A DNA stretch of 64,000 bases from Paenibacillus apiarius (GTDB taxonomy: Bacteria; Bacillota; Bacilli; Paenibacillales; Paenibacillaceae). The number at the start of each line of letters is the position of its first letter. The first letter of the stretch is position 1. A program made the position numbers and the translations under genes. Under the pieces are notes generated by a model, which made no database searches, was not told where the DNA came from, and saw only the letters and a list, made by a program, of their open reading frames with translations. Location: assembly GCF_017052585.1 (NCBI RefSeq), contig NZ_JAFFHZ010000001.1, forward strand, positions 744,001 to 808,000, in the 5' to 3' direction. Below are positions 26,257 to 38,102 of the stretch, piece by piece.

Positions 26257-26476
26257 ATAGTGGAGGTTTTCAAAGTGTTTTTTCTGGTGTACAAATCGTT
26301 GATATAACGCGGTTTTTCGCGTTTTGACTTTCAAAATGTTTCATTCTTTATTAATTTGAATCGGCACGAAATCGGCACGCCCTAAACCGTTAGGAGTCGA
26401 TTAGATTTCGCTTTTTAAGTGTTTCACGATTTTTTTCGTGTCGAAGACACAAACATATTCTCGTCCACCATTACCT

Positions 26477-26500
26477 GCCCCGGAGTAATCCGGGGCTTTA
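26477..26500 (+). terminator. Intrinsic terminator inside the element
   Basis: 8-bp perfect stem GCCCCGGA/TCCGGGGC with GTAA loop, followed by TTTA. No intact gene lies directly upstream on the plus strand, so it is probably left over from a lost gene. Confidence 0.55.
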
Positions 26501-26600
26501 CTAATTTACTTTTCACGCTCATCTAAAGCTAGTGCCTTTCCAACGGCTCTTTTATTTCGTATAAAAGTAACATATAAATTTAGATCGTTTTATCTAAAAA

Positions 26601-26785
26601 TTATTTACGTTTGCCGCCACCGCAATTGCAAGGTTTCTTTTTCACGCTGCTTTTACGGGAAGTGTTATTTCTCACTCTACAGTGCTCACACAGATCCCAG
26701 TGATCACCATACCAACAAGCTCTATATGACATCTATGACGTGGGGAATCATATATCTGCTTAATTAAACGTTTAGCTTTTGCCAT
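26601..26785 (-). pseudogene. Frameshifted small basic Cys-rich gene
   Basis: GGAGGAGGTGA precedes an ATG at 26785 that encodes MAKAKRLIKQIYDSPRH and then loses frame. A second frame, open from an ATG at 26732 to a stop at 26601, reads WYGDHWDLCEHCRVR and ends in a basic CNCGGGKRK tail. Together they would give a protein of about 60 residues with a C-x2-C pair and a C-x-C pair, as in small phage or plasmid zinc-binding proteins. The strong ribosome site with a broken frame supports a recent frameshift. The downstream 43-codon frame alone is the alternative. Confidence 0.45.
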
Positions 26786-26932
26786 TGGATTCACCTCCTC
26801 CATACCATTTAAGATGCTGAAGGATAATGAATTGCTTGTACTAATAATGGAAATATAAGATATATCATATTTGTTTTCATTAGTGAGGATATCGAAGAGG
26901 CAATATCGCAGAAGAATATAGAAGAAAAAGAG

Positions 26933-26957
26933 CCGTGGGATTTGTCCTGCGGTTTTT
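26933..26957 (+). terminator. Weak terminator-like hairpin
   Basis: CCG-GGGA paired with TCCT-CGG (one wobble, one mismatch), loop TTTG, then TTTTTCT. Upstream plus-strand sequence has a short open stretch but no supported gene. Confidence 0.35.
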
Positions 26958-26998
26958 CTAATTACTCACAGATTTATTTTCAATGCTGTTGGTTTGCA

Positions 26999-27112
26999 TC
27001 AATAAAACTCTAATGAAACAGAATGTTTTATTTGGGACGTTTTTCCGTCCCATCCGATTTTAGCACCGAGTGCTTCCCCGACCGTCCGGACCGGCGCGAA
27101 TACGTAGCCGTT
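26999..27112 (-). pseudogene. Fragment of a copper-amine-oxidase N-terminal-like domain protein
   Basis: The minus-strand frame reads NGYVFAPVRTVGEALGAKIG then WDGKTSQI, a close fit to the repeat unit of PF07833-type domains (PVRxVxEALGAxxxWDG) found in surface proteins of Paenibacillus and relatives. An in-frame TAA lies immediately upstream and the frame ends 11 codons later, so only one unit survives. A relic of a surface-protein gene carried by or captured in the element. Confidence 0.5.
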
Positions 27113-27384
27113 TTAGGTAATTATTACAAAACTTTAAATACATAAATCACCATTTTTGTTATACTCAAAAACGTCATTTTTTTACAAAACATATTCCATC
27201 CGTCATCCAGCCCATATAATAGAAAATTTTGCTGTATGACGAGATAAGGGGGGAAAGAAATGATTATTGTCTGTTTGCTTGATCTCAACCGGAGCATGGA
27301 CATGAAGTTCATGGACGACAACATTCCGTAACTAATCATGAACGCAGTATCCGGTTAAATTTCTTTTATGAGAAGGAGAAGAAC
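27113..27384. other. Upstream region of the Hint-toxin gene
   Basis: AT-rich, with TATAAT at 27215-27220 as a possible -10 but no convincing -35 at 16-18 bases. A 23-codon frame starting at 27260 after GGGGGAAAGAA has no recognisable product. No supported gene. Confidence 0.3.
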
Positions 27385-28200
27385 ATGAAAAAATTAATTG
27401 CTTTGATGTTATTTTTTATCCTTTCATTCACCAGTATTCCTCTTGCTTCTGCTCAATCCATCGCTAATTGCAATTTGCATTGCTTCTCTGCCGGCACGCC
27501 GGTACAAACGAAGACAGGATTCAAGCCTATAGAACAAATCCGCATTGGTGATTTTGTTCTAACGAAGGATGAACTAACAGGAAAAACAGGATATAATACG
27601 GTTATTGAGTTATATCAGAGACAGGCCGCTGAGACGTATCAGATTACCGTCAAAGGAATGACGATAACGACAACGGAAGAGCATCCGTTCTGGGTGCCCG
27701 GCCAAGGTTGGGTGGAAGCACGGTATTTGAAGGTGGGAGACCTGCTTCAGAATCCAGAAGGCAAACTGTATCCGATTGATCGTATTAAAATCAAGAATGT
27801 TAAGACATCCGTATATAACTTCCGTGTCGAAGGAGTACATAACTATTTCGTAACGGAGTTGGAAATATGGACACATAATTGCGGAGCGGGCGCCAAACCA
27901 ATCATGAGGGCCCCTACAGGCGGAGGTCAGTATAAGGTTAATAGAGAGTTACCAAGATATGAAAATGGAACTCCGAAACCAGATACTCAGAATCCCCATA
28001 CTCAAATCGGCGAAAAACAAGGAAGAAACGGAAGTTATCGTCAAACAAGAGAATTCGGAAAAAATGGGGATTATATCAAGGACACAGATTGGACAAATCA
28101 CGGTAGAAAAAACCATACAAATCCACATGACCATCATTATGTACCCAATTCAACGGGTGGAACAAAACAACGAGGTGGTCCTACTCCGTTTCAGTGGTGA
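27385..28200 (+). CDS. Secreted Hint-domain polymorphic toxin
   Basis: 271 residues. A signal peptide (MKKLIALMLFFIL to ASA, residues 21-23) is followed at Cys33 by a Hint autoprocessing domain: CFSAGTPVQT, block B TTTEEHPFWVP (Thr97, His100), and the terminal WTHN with Cys166 (His164-Asn165-Cys166). The last ~105 residues form a small polar C-terminal domain with a His-rich motif (DWTNHGRKNHTNPHDHH) as in polymorphic-toxin C-termini of the 'NHGRxNHxNPHxH' kind. Model, by analogy: secretion, Hint cleavage before Cys166, release of the toxic tip. AAGGAG lies 6 bases before the ATG. It is unusually compact: no LXG, WXG, RHS or SLH region. Toxicity is inferred. Confidence 0.75.
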   Translation: MKKLIALMLFFILSFTSIPLASAQSIANCNLHCFSAGTPVQTKTGFKPIEQIRIGDFVLTKDELTGKTGYNTVIELYQRQAAETYQITVKGMTITTTEEHPFWVPGQGWVEARYLKVGDLLQNPEGKLYPIDRIKIKNVKTSVYNFRVEGVHNYFVTELEIWTHNCGAGAKPIMRAPTGGGQYKVNRELPRYENGTPKPDTQNPHTQIGEKQGRNGSYRQTREFGKNGDYIKDTDWTNHGRKNHTNPHDHHYVPNSTGGTKQRGGPTPFQW

Positions 28201-28208
28201 GGTGAAAA

Positions 28209-28658
28209 ATGAAAAAAACGGAATTTGTCTTAAGGATTGTAAAAACGGAAGAAACTCAACAATTTTCATGTCTTGGAGAACAACTTGCAGAAATTCTATC
28301 TGCTATATATGAAGAAACAAAAGCATGCAATTGGTATGTTTTTGATGTAGATTGTAACACTCATCATTCAGAAGAATTTTTTAAGTCACCATTTTGTAGG
28401 ATTGACAGTACTGAGTGCTTGATTAATGAATCAAAAATGGTGGACCAATTTCTTTCCGGTGTATTTATAGCAATAAAAGGAGAAGTTGCCGAATGGAATT
28501 TAGAGCACCTGCCAACGACTGAAGAAAAGGAAGGACTTCAACATGAACAAGCTCTAGTGGAGATTCGTGCTTTTGATACATCTTATTTTGAGGTTTATGG
28601 GCTAGAATCGAAAGTAGAAGAAAAATTAAAGTTGGCTTTCTTGCCATTCTGTCAGTAA
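28209..28658 (+). CDS. Probable immunity protein of the Hint toxin
   Basis: 149 residues, acidic, with no signal peptide or membrane segment, so probably cytoplasmic. It starts 8 bp after the toxin stop with GAGGTG 4 bases before the ATG. Features include NWYVFDVDCN and a C-terminal alternation of Glu/Lys helices. I cannot place it in a named Imm family; the call rests on adjacency, small size, acidity and shared base composition with the toxin gene. Confidence 0.6.
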   Translation: MKKTEFVLRIVKTEETQQFSCLGEQLAEILSAIYEETKACNWYVFDVDCNTHHSEEFFKSPFCRIDSTECLINESKMVDQFLSGVFIAIKGEVAEWNLEHLPTTEEKEGLQHEQALVEIRAFDTSYFEVYGLESKVEEKLKLAFLPFCQ

Positions 28659-28733
28659 AATGGCCTTGACCTAGAGACTGGCTCCGTGCCTTTCAAGATT
28701 TTGTTTTTAAGAGATATGAATACACGCGCCAAC

Positions 28734-28761
28734 AGAGCCGCAGGAATAATCCCGCGGCTCT
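28734..28761 (+). terminator. Hairpin after the toxin-immunity pair
   Basis: Stem AGAGCCGC/GCGGCTCT (8 bp, extendable by GG/CC) with an interrupted loop, followed by TGTCGTCC. The T tract is poor, so termination is likely but not certain. Confidence 0.45.
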
Positions 28762-28815
28762 TGTCGTCCAAAAGGGAGCAGACTCAGCCCCAGCCACTGT
28801 TCGTGAAAGCACTAG

Positions 28816-28944
28816 GAAAAAATCACCACTGACACATATCTTGATACAACAGAAAAAATAGAAGGAGACGAACTTGATAAATTCGCCTCCTACACTAAAA
28901 AACAAACCGAGTGGGCACAAAGTTGGCACGTGCCTGAATCTTAA
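28816..28944 (+). pseudogene. Tyrosine recombinase (integrase) C-terminal remnant
   Basis: 42 codons read KITTDTYLDTTEKIEGDELD and then KFASYTKKQTEWAQ before a stop. This matches the last segment of phage/ICE tyrosine recombinases, where TTxxYxxxTxxxxxxAxxKF carries the nucleophilic Tyr. An in-frame TAG lies directly upstream, and ALG in another frame just before it looks like the start of the LGH motif, so the junction is frameshifted and the conserved His is gone. The fragment ends 47 bp from the right sufB repeat, the usual place for the integrase of such an element. Confidence 0.65.
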
Positions 28945-28991
28945 CTTTATAAACAGCTTACAAGCGTTGGTGCAACAACGTTTGAAGCGAT

Positions 28992-30389
<1,398 letters not shown>

Positions 30390-30435
30390 TGTAGTAAACC
30401 TCCTCCGTACGGTTTCCCGCACTTGCTAAGCCGAG

Positions 30436-33381
<2,946 letters not shown>

Positions 33382-33421
33382 CGGTCTATCGCTCCTCCTG
33401 TCTATCTGTCGATTGCTGATT

Positions 33422-34204
33422 TTAAGCGTCTTGTCCTACCGTCTCATCGGTAATGCCCAATTCTTCTTTGACCCAATCGTATCCTTCCGCTTCCAGACGC
33501 TCTGCAAGCTCTGGACCGCCGGATTTCACGATGCGCCCTTGCATCATGACGTGAACGAAGTCTGGCTTGACGTAGTTCAGCAACCGCTGATAGTGAGTAA
33601 TGATGAGGAATCCGCGGTCTTCGCTGCGCATGGCGTTGACACCGTTCGCCACGATTCTCAGCGCGTCGATGTCGAGACCGGAGTCGATTTCGTCCAAGAC
33701 GACGATCTTCGGTTCCAGCATCATCATTTGCAAAATTTCGTTACGCTTCTTCTCGCCGCCGGAGAAACCTTCATTCAAATAGCGATGAGCGAATTCTTCA
33801 TTCATTTCAAGTTCTTTCATTTTGCTTTCCATTTGGCGAATGAACTTGATAAGGGAGATCTCGTTGCCTTCTCCGCGGCGGGCGTTAATGGCGCTTCGCA
33901 TGAAATCGGAGTTCGTAACGCCGGCGATTTCACTTGGATATTGCATCGCAAGGAACAGTCCCGCGCGCGCGCGCTCATCCACTTCCATTTCAAGCAGATC
34001 CTCGCCGTTGATCGTTACGCTGCCTTCGGTCACTTCATATTTTGGATGGCCCATAAGCGCGGAAGCGAGCGTACTCTTCCCCGTACCGTTCGGACCCATG
34101 ATAGCGTGAATTTCGCCGCCCTTCATTTCCAGATCGATGCCTTTCAAGATTTCTTTACCTTCAATGGTTGCCTTCAAACCATTAATGACGAATTGAGTTG
34201 CCAT
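33422..34204 (-). CDS. sufC: Fe-S assembly ATPase SufC
   Basis: 260 residues, one ABC domain: Walker A GPNGTGKST, signature FSGGEKKRNEI, Walker B VVLDEIDSGLD, H-loop IITHYQRLL. ATP hydrolysis by the SufC dimer reshapes SufBD during cluster assembly. First gene of sufCDSUB; a promoter with PerR- and Fur-like boxes lies about 110-140 bases upstream. GGAGG lies 9 bases before the ATG. Confidence 0.95.
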   Translation of the reverse strand: MATQFVINGLKATIEGKEILKGIDLEMKGGEIHAIMGPNGTGKSTLASALMGHPKYEVTEGSVTINGEDLLEMEVDERARAGLFLAMQYPSEIAGVTNSDFMRSAINARRGEGNEISLIKFIRQMESKMKELEMNEEFAHRYLNEGFSGGEKKRNEILQMMMLEPKIVVLDEIDSGLDIDALRIVANGVNAMRSEDRGFLIITHYQRLLNYVKPDFVHVMMQGRIVKSGGPELAERLEAEGYDWVKEELGITDETVGQDA

Positions 34205-34305
34205 GTGTGTGTTACCTCCAGATTGATGGTTTTGTGATAAGCATGTATACTGTAAAGAAAGATTGATCGCGGGAGATGAATCTTTTCTCTATAAAAAATA
34301 TTATT

Positions 34306-34320
34306 TTATAATCATTATAA
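34306..34320. promoter_or_regulatory. Perfect PerR-type box in the suf promoter
   Basis: TTATAATCATTATAA is a perfect 7-1-7 inverted repeat identical to the B. subtilis PerR consensus TTATAATnATTATAA. It covers the -10 hexamer of the suf promoter (34314-34319), a position that would repress. Fur and Zur boxes are related, so the actual regulator is inferred. Confidence 0.65.
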
Positions 34321-34342
34321 AATGATTATCATTGATTCTCAA
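34314..34342 (-). promoter_or_regulatory. Sigma-A promoter of sufCDSUB
   Basis: On the minus strand, TTGAGA (34342-34337), a 17-base spacer and TATAAT (34319-34314). The leader to sufC is about 105 bases. Confidence 0.75.
34321..34333. promoter_or_regulatory. Fur-type palindrome in the suf promoter spacer
   Basis: AATGATTATCATT is a perfect 6-1-6 inverted repeat that matches the core of Fur boxes. It directly abuts the PerR-type box and sits between -35 and -10, so either or both regulators could occlude RNA polymerase. Confidence 0.55.
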
Positions 34343-34470
34343 TATAATTTTAGAACAATGATTTGTATAAATCAACCAACGGCCCTGAGAACCCCTGTCC
34401 TATTCACCTTTTTTCGACTTTTCTCACCCGTAAATATTTTAAATTTTAAATTTATGCTACTCATACCCGC

Positions 34471-34500
34471 TAAAAAGCGCATCCTCTGCAGGATGCGCTT
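34471..34500 (-). terminator. dps terminator
   Basis: 11-bp perfect stem AAGCGCATCCT/AGGATGCGCTT with a 4-base loop; on the minus strand it runs into TTTTTA. Lies 65 bp after the dps stop and insulates suf from dps. Confidence 0.85.
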
Positions 34501-34564
34501 GTCGTATATGCAGCCCAAAGGCTAAGCCGCAAGTGTGTCAAATACGGTTGTCATGTTCCTTCAT

Positions 34565-35053
34565 TCAGTTCTGCACCGCTTTAAGATGCGCGGCCTTGGA
34601 TTCTTCTCCAATATATGCGCTCAGCATCCATACGTGTTTTGCCAGGTCGCCCTGCATGCCGATGAACAAGTCGTTGGACACTTCGTCGCCCGCTTTTTGG
34701 GCTTCTTCCTGAGCTTCGCCGAACTCCTTAATCAATTGGTTGAAGTCTTTAATCAATTGCTTCACCATCTCTTCGGATGTTTCGTTTCCGGCTCCTTCTT
34801 GCAGGGTTGTGTGCTGGGTATATTCTTTCAGCGTCGCATATGGCTTCCCGCCGATGGTAAGCAAGCGTTCAGCCACTTCATCCATCTTCTCTGTAATTTC
34901 GTTATATAATTCTTCAAATTTCTCATGCAGATTGAAGAACAGATGCCCTTTTACAAACCAGTGATAATTATGGAGTTTCACATACATAACATTCAAGTTC
35001 GCTACTTGCTGGTTCAAAAGGTTTTGGAGTTGCGCATTGTGTTGGTTGGCCAT
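34565..35053 (-). CDS. dps: Dps/MrgA-family ferritin-like DNA-protection protein
   Basis: 162 residues. The intersubunit ferroxidase motif is HNYHWFVKGHLFFNLHEKFEELY, with His, Asp/Glu ligands in the family pattern (His30/31, His42, Asp/Glu near 57-61). It oxidises Fe(II) with peroxide, stores iron in a dodecamer, and in B. subtilis (MrgA) is PerR-controlled. GGAGGAG lies 7-8 bases before the ATG. A promoter with a PerR-like box precedes it. Confidence 0.92.
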   Translation of the reverse strand: MANQHNAQLQNLLNQQVANLNVMYVKLHNYHWFVKGHLFFNLHEKFEELYNEITEKMDEVAERLLTIGGKPYATLKEYTQHTTLQEGAGNETSEEMVKQLIKDFNQLIKEFGEAQEEAQKAGDEVSNDLFIGMQGDLAKHVWMLSAYIGEESKAAHLKAVQN

Positions 35054-35088
35054 TATATTACTCCTCCTGAAATTTAATTATTTCTTGT

Positions 35089-35125
35089 TAAGAATTATTC
35101 TAATATAATAATTAGTTTTTAACAA
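35089..35125 (-). promoter_or_regulatory. dps promoter with PerR-like operator
   Basis: Minus strand TTGTTA (35125-35120), 17-base spacer, TAGAAT (35102-35097). The -10 lies in TTAGAATAATTCTTA (35103-35089), which matches the PerR consensus at 11 of 14 fixed positions. Weaker than the box at suf. Confidence 0.6.
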
Positions 35126-35373
35126 GACATTGTCAGATTCTTTCGATTTGTAATTTTTTCCTTTGTTTGCCTTAGTGCATTTACCAGCCTTGCCTACTGA
35201 TTATGTACCCATTTTTTCGCCTTTTTGAATCATTGCGCTCCTAAAAAGTTCCTTCAAAAATTATTGTTTCAATAGGCAATAAAATCCTATATACTAATTC
35301 GAAACAGAATTCGGCAAGGAACATGATTGTTCATGATTCAGGATTATTGTATCCCGGGAGGTGCTTGTCCACT

Positions 35374-36633
35374 ATGACGAAATCCACAGCTTACCGTCCT
35401 TTGCATTTGGAAGATGCCATTCAGTTGGCACGCAGTGTTGAAGGAGTCTTCTCCCCAGCAGCCTCCCTGCGATGTGAGGAAATCGGAGACGGCAATTTAA
35501 ATTTAGTGTTTCGCGTATATCAAACGACTGAAGATACGACCGATTCGGCTCTGTCTCCACGACGTATTATTATCAAGCAAGCGCTCCCTTATGCAAAAGT
35601 GGTGGGAGAGTCATGGCCGTTAACGTTGGAGCGCGCCCGCATCGAAAGCCAAGCGCTTATCGCCCAAGGGGAACTTGTGCCCCATTTGGTGCCCAAAGTA
35701 TATTTGTACGATCCAGACCTCGCTTTGACGGTGATGGAGGATTTAAGCGATCATGCGATTATGCGCACAGGGTTGATGCAACGCAATCACTATCCTCTCT
35801 TTGCCGAACATATTGCTGAATTTTTGGCGAAGACACTGTTCTTCAGCTCCGATCTCGGTCTTGACCAGCAGGAGAAGAAACGAAATGTGGAACGGTATAT
35901 CAATCCTGAATTGTGCAAAATTACGGAAGATCTCATCTTTGACGATCCGTACACTGCATCGCCGAACAATAATTGTGATGAAGCGATTGAAGACGAGCTG
36001 AAGAAGCTGGGGGAGGATCGTGGTCTGCAGCTGGAAGTGATGCTGCTGCGGGAAAAATTCCTTACACAGGCTCAAGCGCTGTTGCACGGGGATTTGCATA
36101 CCGGCAGCATTTTCGTAACGCCTGTATCCACGAAAGTCATTGATCCGGAGTTCGCGTATTACGGGCCAATGGGCTTCGATATCGGGGCCGTCATCGCCAA
36201 TCTGATCTTGAACGCGATATCTCAGGAGCATTGGAGTGCAGATGAAGAAGCGCGCCGCCAATATCGAACCGCCTTGCTGCAAATGGTGCGTGATATTTGG
36301 AACCGGTTCGAGGCGCGATTCCGGTCACTATGGGATAATCATGGAATAGACCGAATGGCACGGACTGACGGGTATCAAGACATTTATCTGATACGGGTGC
36401 TTCAAGACTCAGTCGGCTACGCTGGATGCAAAATGATTCGCCGTATCGTGGGGCTTGCTCACGTTGCCGATATCGACAGCATACCGGATTCCGCGGTCAA
36501 GGAACGCGCTCAACGCTCAGCCCTCTTTATTGGAAAAAAGCTGGTGAGCATGAATCGCCGCGTTCAGTCTATCGCTGAAGTAATTAAGGCTTGTGAACAC
36601 GGCATCGCAGTTTGGGGGGGCGCGCGTAAATGA
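35374..36633 (+). CDS. mtnK: S-methyl-5-thioribose kinase
   Basis: 419 residues. Kinase motifs: GDGNLNLVFRV (glycine-rich loop), IIIKQALPY (ATP Lys), LLHGDLHTGSIFV (catalytic HGDLHxGS), VIDPEFAYYGPMGFDIG (metal DPEF), all characteristic of MtnK. It phosphorylates methylthioribose in the methionine salvage pathway. Start MTKSTAYRPLHLED at 35374 has GGGAGG 12 bases upstream, rather far; 17 upstream in-frame codons are unlike the family. No other mtn gene and no SAM riboswitch are seen in the window, so it is separated from the rest of the pathway. Confidence 0.92.
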   Translation: MTKSTAYRPLHLEDAIQLARSVEGVFSPAASLRCEEIGDGNLNLVFRVYQTTEDTTDSALSPRRIIIKQALPYAKVVGESWPLTLERARIESQALIAQGELVPHLVPKVYLYDPDLALTVMEDLSDHAIMRTGLMQRNHYPLFAEHIAEFLAKTLFFSSDLGLDQQEKKRNVERYINPELCKITEDLIFDDPYTASPNNNCDEAIEDELKKLGEDRGLQLEVMLLREKFLTQAQALLHGDLHTGSIFVTPVSTKVIDPEFAYYGPMGFDIGAVIANLILNAISQEHWSADEEARRQYRTALLQMVRDIWNRFEARFRSLWDNHGIDRMARTDGYQDIYLIRVLQDSVGYAGCKMIRRIVGLAHVADIDSIPDSAVKERAQRSALFIGKKLVSMNRRVQSIAEVIKACEHGIAVWGGARK

Positions 36634-36830
36634 CGCATCGTCACGTCAGGCGGTCATTTCAAGACAATGGTCAGATGGAGGCAAAGCGCTTCGTTCAGCT
36701 CGTGTCGGTAATGGGATTGAATATAATGAGCGTCAGTTCCTACATAAGGCGGAGCTTCGCATCTCTGAAAGGGGCCGTTCCGCCTGCTTGATTGTTTTCT
36801 TCCATTCACCGACACAAGCATCCGTTCATG

Positions 36831-37133
36831 TCAGATCATGCGCAGCAAAGCATCACTGCCTTTCATTCCGGGAAGAATGCCTAGCCCTTCAGCTTCATGC
36901 GTTACCGATTCAAGCGGGGCATCCATCAGCTGCTCCAGCGTGCGGACTCCGACGGCGCGGCCGGCAATAATGCCGCGATCTTTCAGCTTCGCGTTCAATA
37001 AACCTACATCAAGCGCTCCGCACATGATGTACCCTTTGCTTGTCGTTATCGCTAACAAGGTTGTCTTGGGAAGTTCCACTTCCACTCCGAGAACGGTATG
37101 GTCTTCAATCGTCATCGGCAGCAAACGTATCAA
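36831..37133 (-). CDS. yunC: YunC-family (DUF1805) protein
   Basis: 100 residues, the family length. TTG start at 37133 with GGAGG 7 bases upstream. The family pattern is GVEVELPKTTLLAI, SKGYIMCGALDVGLLN and a C-terminal AEGLGILPGMKG. Function is unknown; in B. subtilis yunC is next to yunD, whereas here the YunD-like gene is 14 kb away. Divergent from the 37.3-kb gene. Confidence 0.85.
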   Translation of the reverse strand: MIRLLPMTIEDHTVLGVEVELPKTTLLAITTSKGYIMCGALDVGLLNAKLKDRGIIAGRAVGVRTLEQLMDAPLESVTHEAEGLGILPGMKGSDALLRMI

Positions 37134-37313
37134 TGAACTACCTCCTTTTTTACGTTGAAAGATAATGCACTATATGTTATGCAGCAGCAGCCTTTTTGCC
37201 TCATATGGGCATTTTTTATTCATTTTGGTACTTTAGGACTATAATTCTTTTATTGTCCCGTATTATAATGGTCTCATCTAGGCAAAATGTCCAGGTTGGA
37301 GGAATTTCACAAT

Positions 37314-38003
37314 ATGCTTTATCCAATTACACCAAAACAGTCCGTATATAAGTTCAATGTCGACATCCTGATTCAAGGCGAATCCAACGTGGCTGCGCTA
37401 GAGCAACTGTTACACATGCTGCAGACGAATCCTGAAATCTTAGATCTTCGGGTGCAGTCAGGAATCGAACTCGGTTCTTTGCTGGAAATGATGGAAACGA
37501 TGCAGCAGCAAAAAATGAACTCGACCCCGTTCGGCAAGCTGACAGCAATGCGTATCGCCAATCAAAGCTCCGCCCCTCGTTCGAAGAGCCATGCTCCACA
37601 TATGGCGTCTAACGCATCATCTGTTAACGCCTCAGTTGTTCGAACTGGCGCCAACCCCGAACATGCCGGGAACGCGCCTATGGAGAAGGGTAACATTGGC
37701 AGTATGAGGACGATGCAGCATGAGGCAGATCGGCCGTCGGCTGCCGCCGCGCCGTCACAATCGACAACTGATACTTACACAGAACGGCTCACTCAAATAG
37801 AGCGCAAAATCATGCAAAATATTGAACAGAACTGCTTAGTGCGATTGTCCGTCAACAAAGGAAAAGGGGTCCGGGTCAGCCTTCCTTGCCGCTTCCTCAA
37901 CTACGATGCCACGAATCAATTGTTAAATGTCTATCATGTCGACCAAAAGCAAGTATACGCCTACCACTTGTCCGAGATAGAAGAAATGAATCAGCAATCA
38001 TGA
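37314..38003 (+). CDS. Hypothetical protein, about 229 residues
   Basis: Not recognised. N-terminal ~65 residues look folded (SVYKFNVDILIQGESNVAAL), a low-complexity Ala/Ser/Asn/His middle (about 80-155) looks like a linker, and a C-terminal ~70 residues (LVRLSVNKGKGVRVSLPCRF then HVDQKQVYAYHLSEIEE) resemble a small beta-rich domain. No signal peptide or membrane segment. GGAGGAA lies 9-11 bases before the ATG at 37314; nine upstream in-frame codons are excluded for that reason. Single gene with its own terminator. Confidence 0.65.
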   Translation: MLYPITPKQSVYKFNVDILIQGESNVAALEQLLHMLQTNPEILDLRVQSGIELGSLLEMMETMQQQKMNSTPFGKLTAMRIANQSSAPRSKSHAPHMASNASSVNASVVRTGANPEHAGNAPMEKGNIGSMRTMQHEADRPSAAAAPSQSTTDTYTERLTQIERKIMQNIEQNCLVRLSVNKGKGVRVSLPCRFLNYDATNQLLNVYHVDQKQVYAYHLSEIEEMNQQS

Positions 38004-38008
38004 ATAAA

Positions 38009-38056
38009 ACAGCCACACAGAAAGTCTCCCGACTTACGATGTGGCTGTCTTTGTTT
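38009..38056. terminator. Bidirectional terminator (37.3-kb gene / GGDEF-EAL gene)
   Basis: Outer stem ACAGCCACA/TGTGGCTGT with a nested AAGTC/GACTT hairpin, followed on the plus strand by CTTTGTTTTT. Lies between convergent genes. Confidence 0.75.
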
Positions 38057-38102
38057 TTCTCAACATGTAAGAAGCTGCTCAAGTCCTCCTTGAATGCGCA
38101 CT

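Noticed and set aside
27124-27339. 71-codon minus-strand frame upstream of the Hint gene
   Set aside because: AT-rich hydrophobic reading with no start signals or family similarity, in a probable promoter region.
35126-35373. SAM riboswitch upstream of mtnK
   Set aside because: The interval is short and AT-rich, without the conserved SAM-I helices or a terminator.
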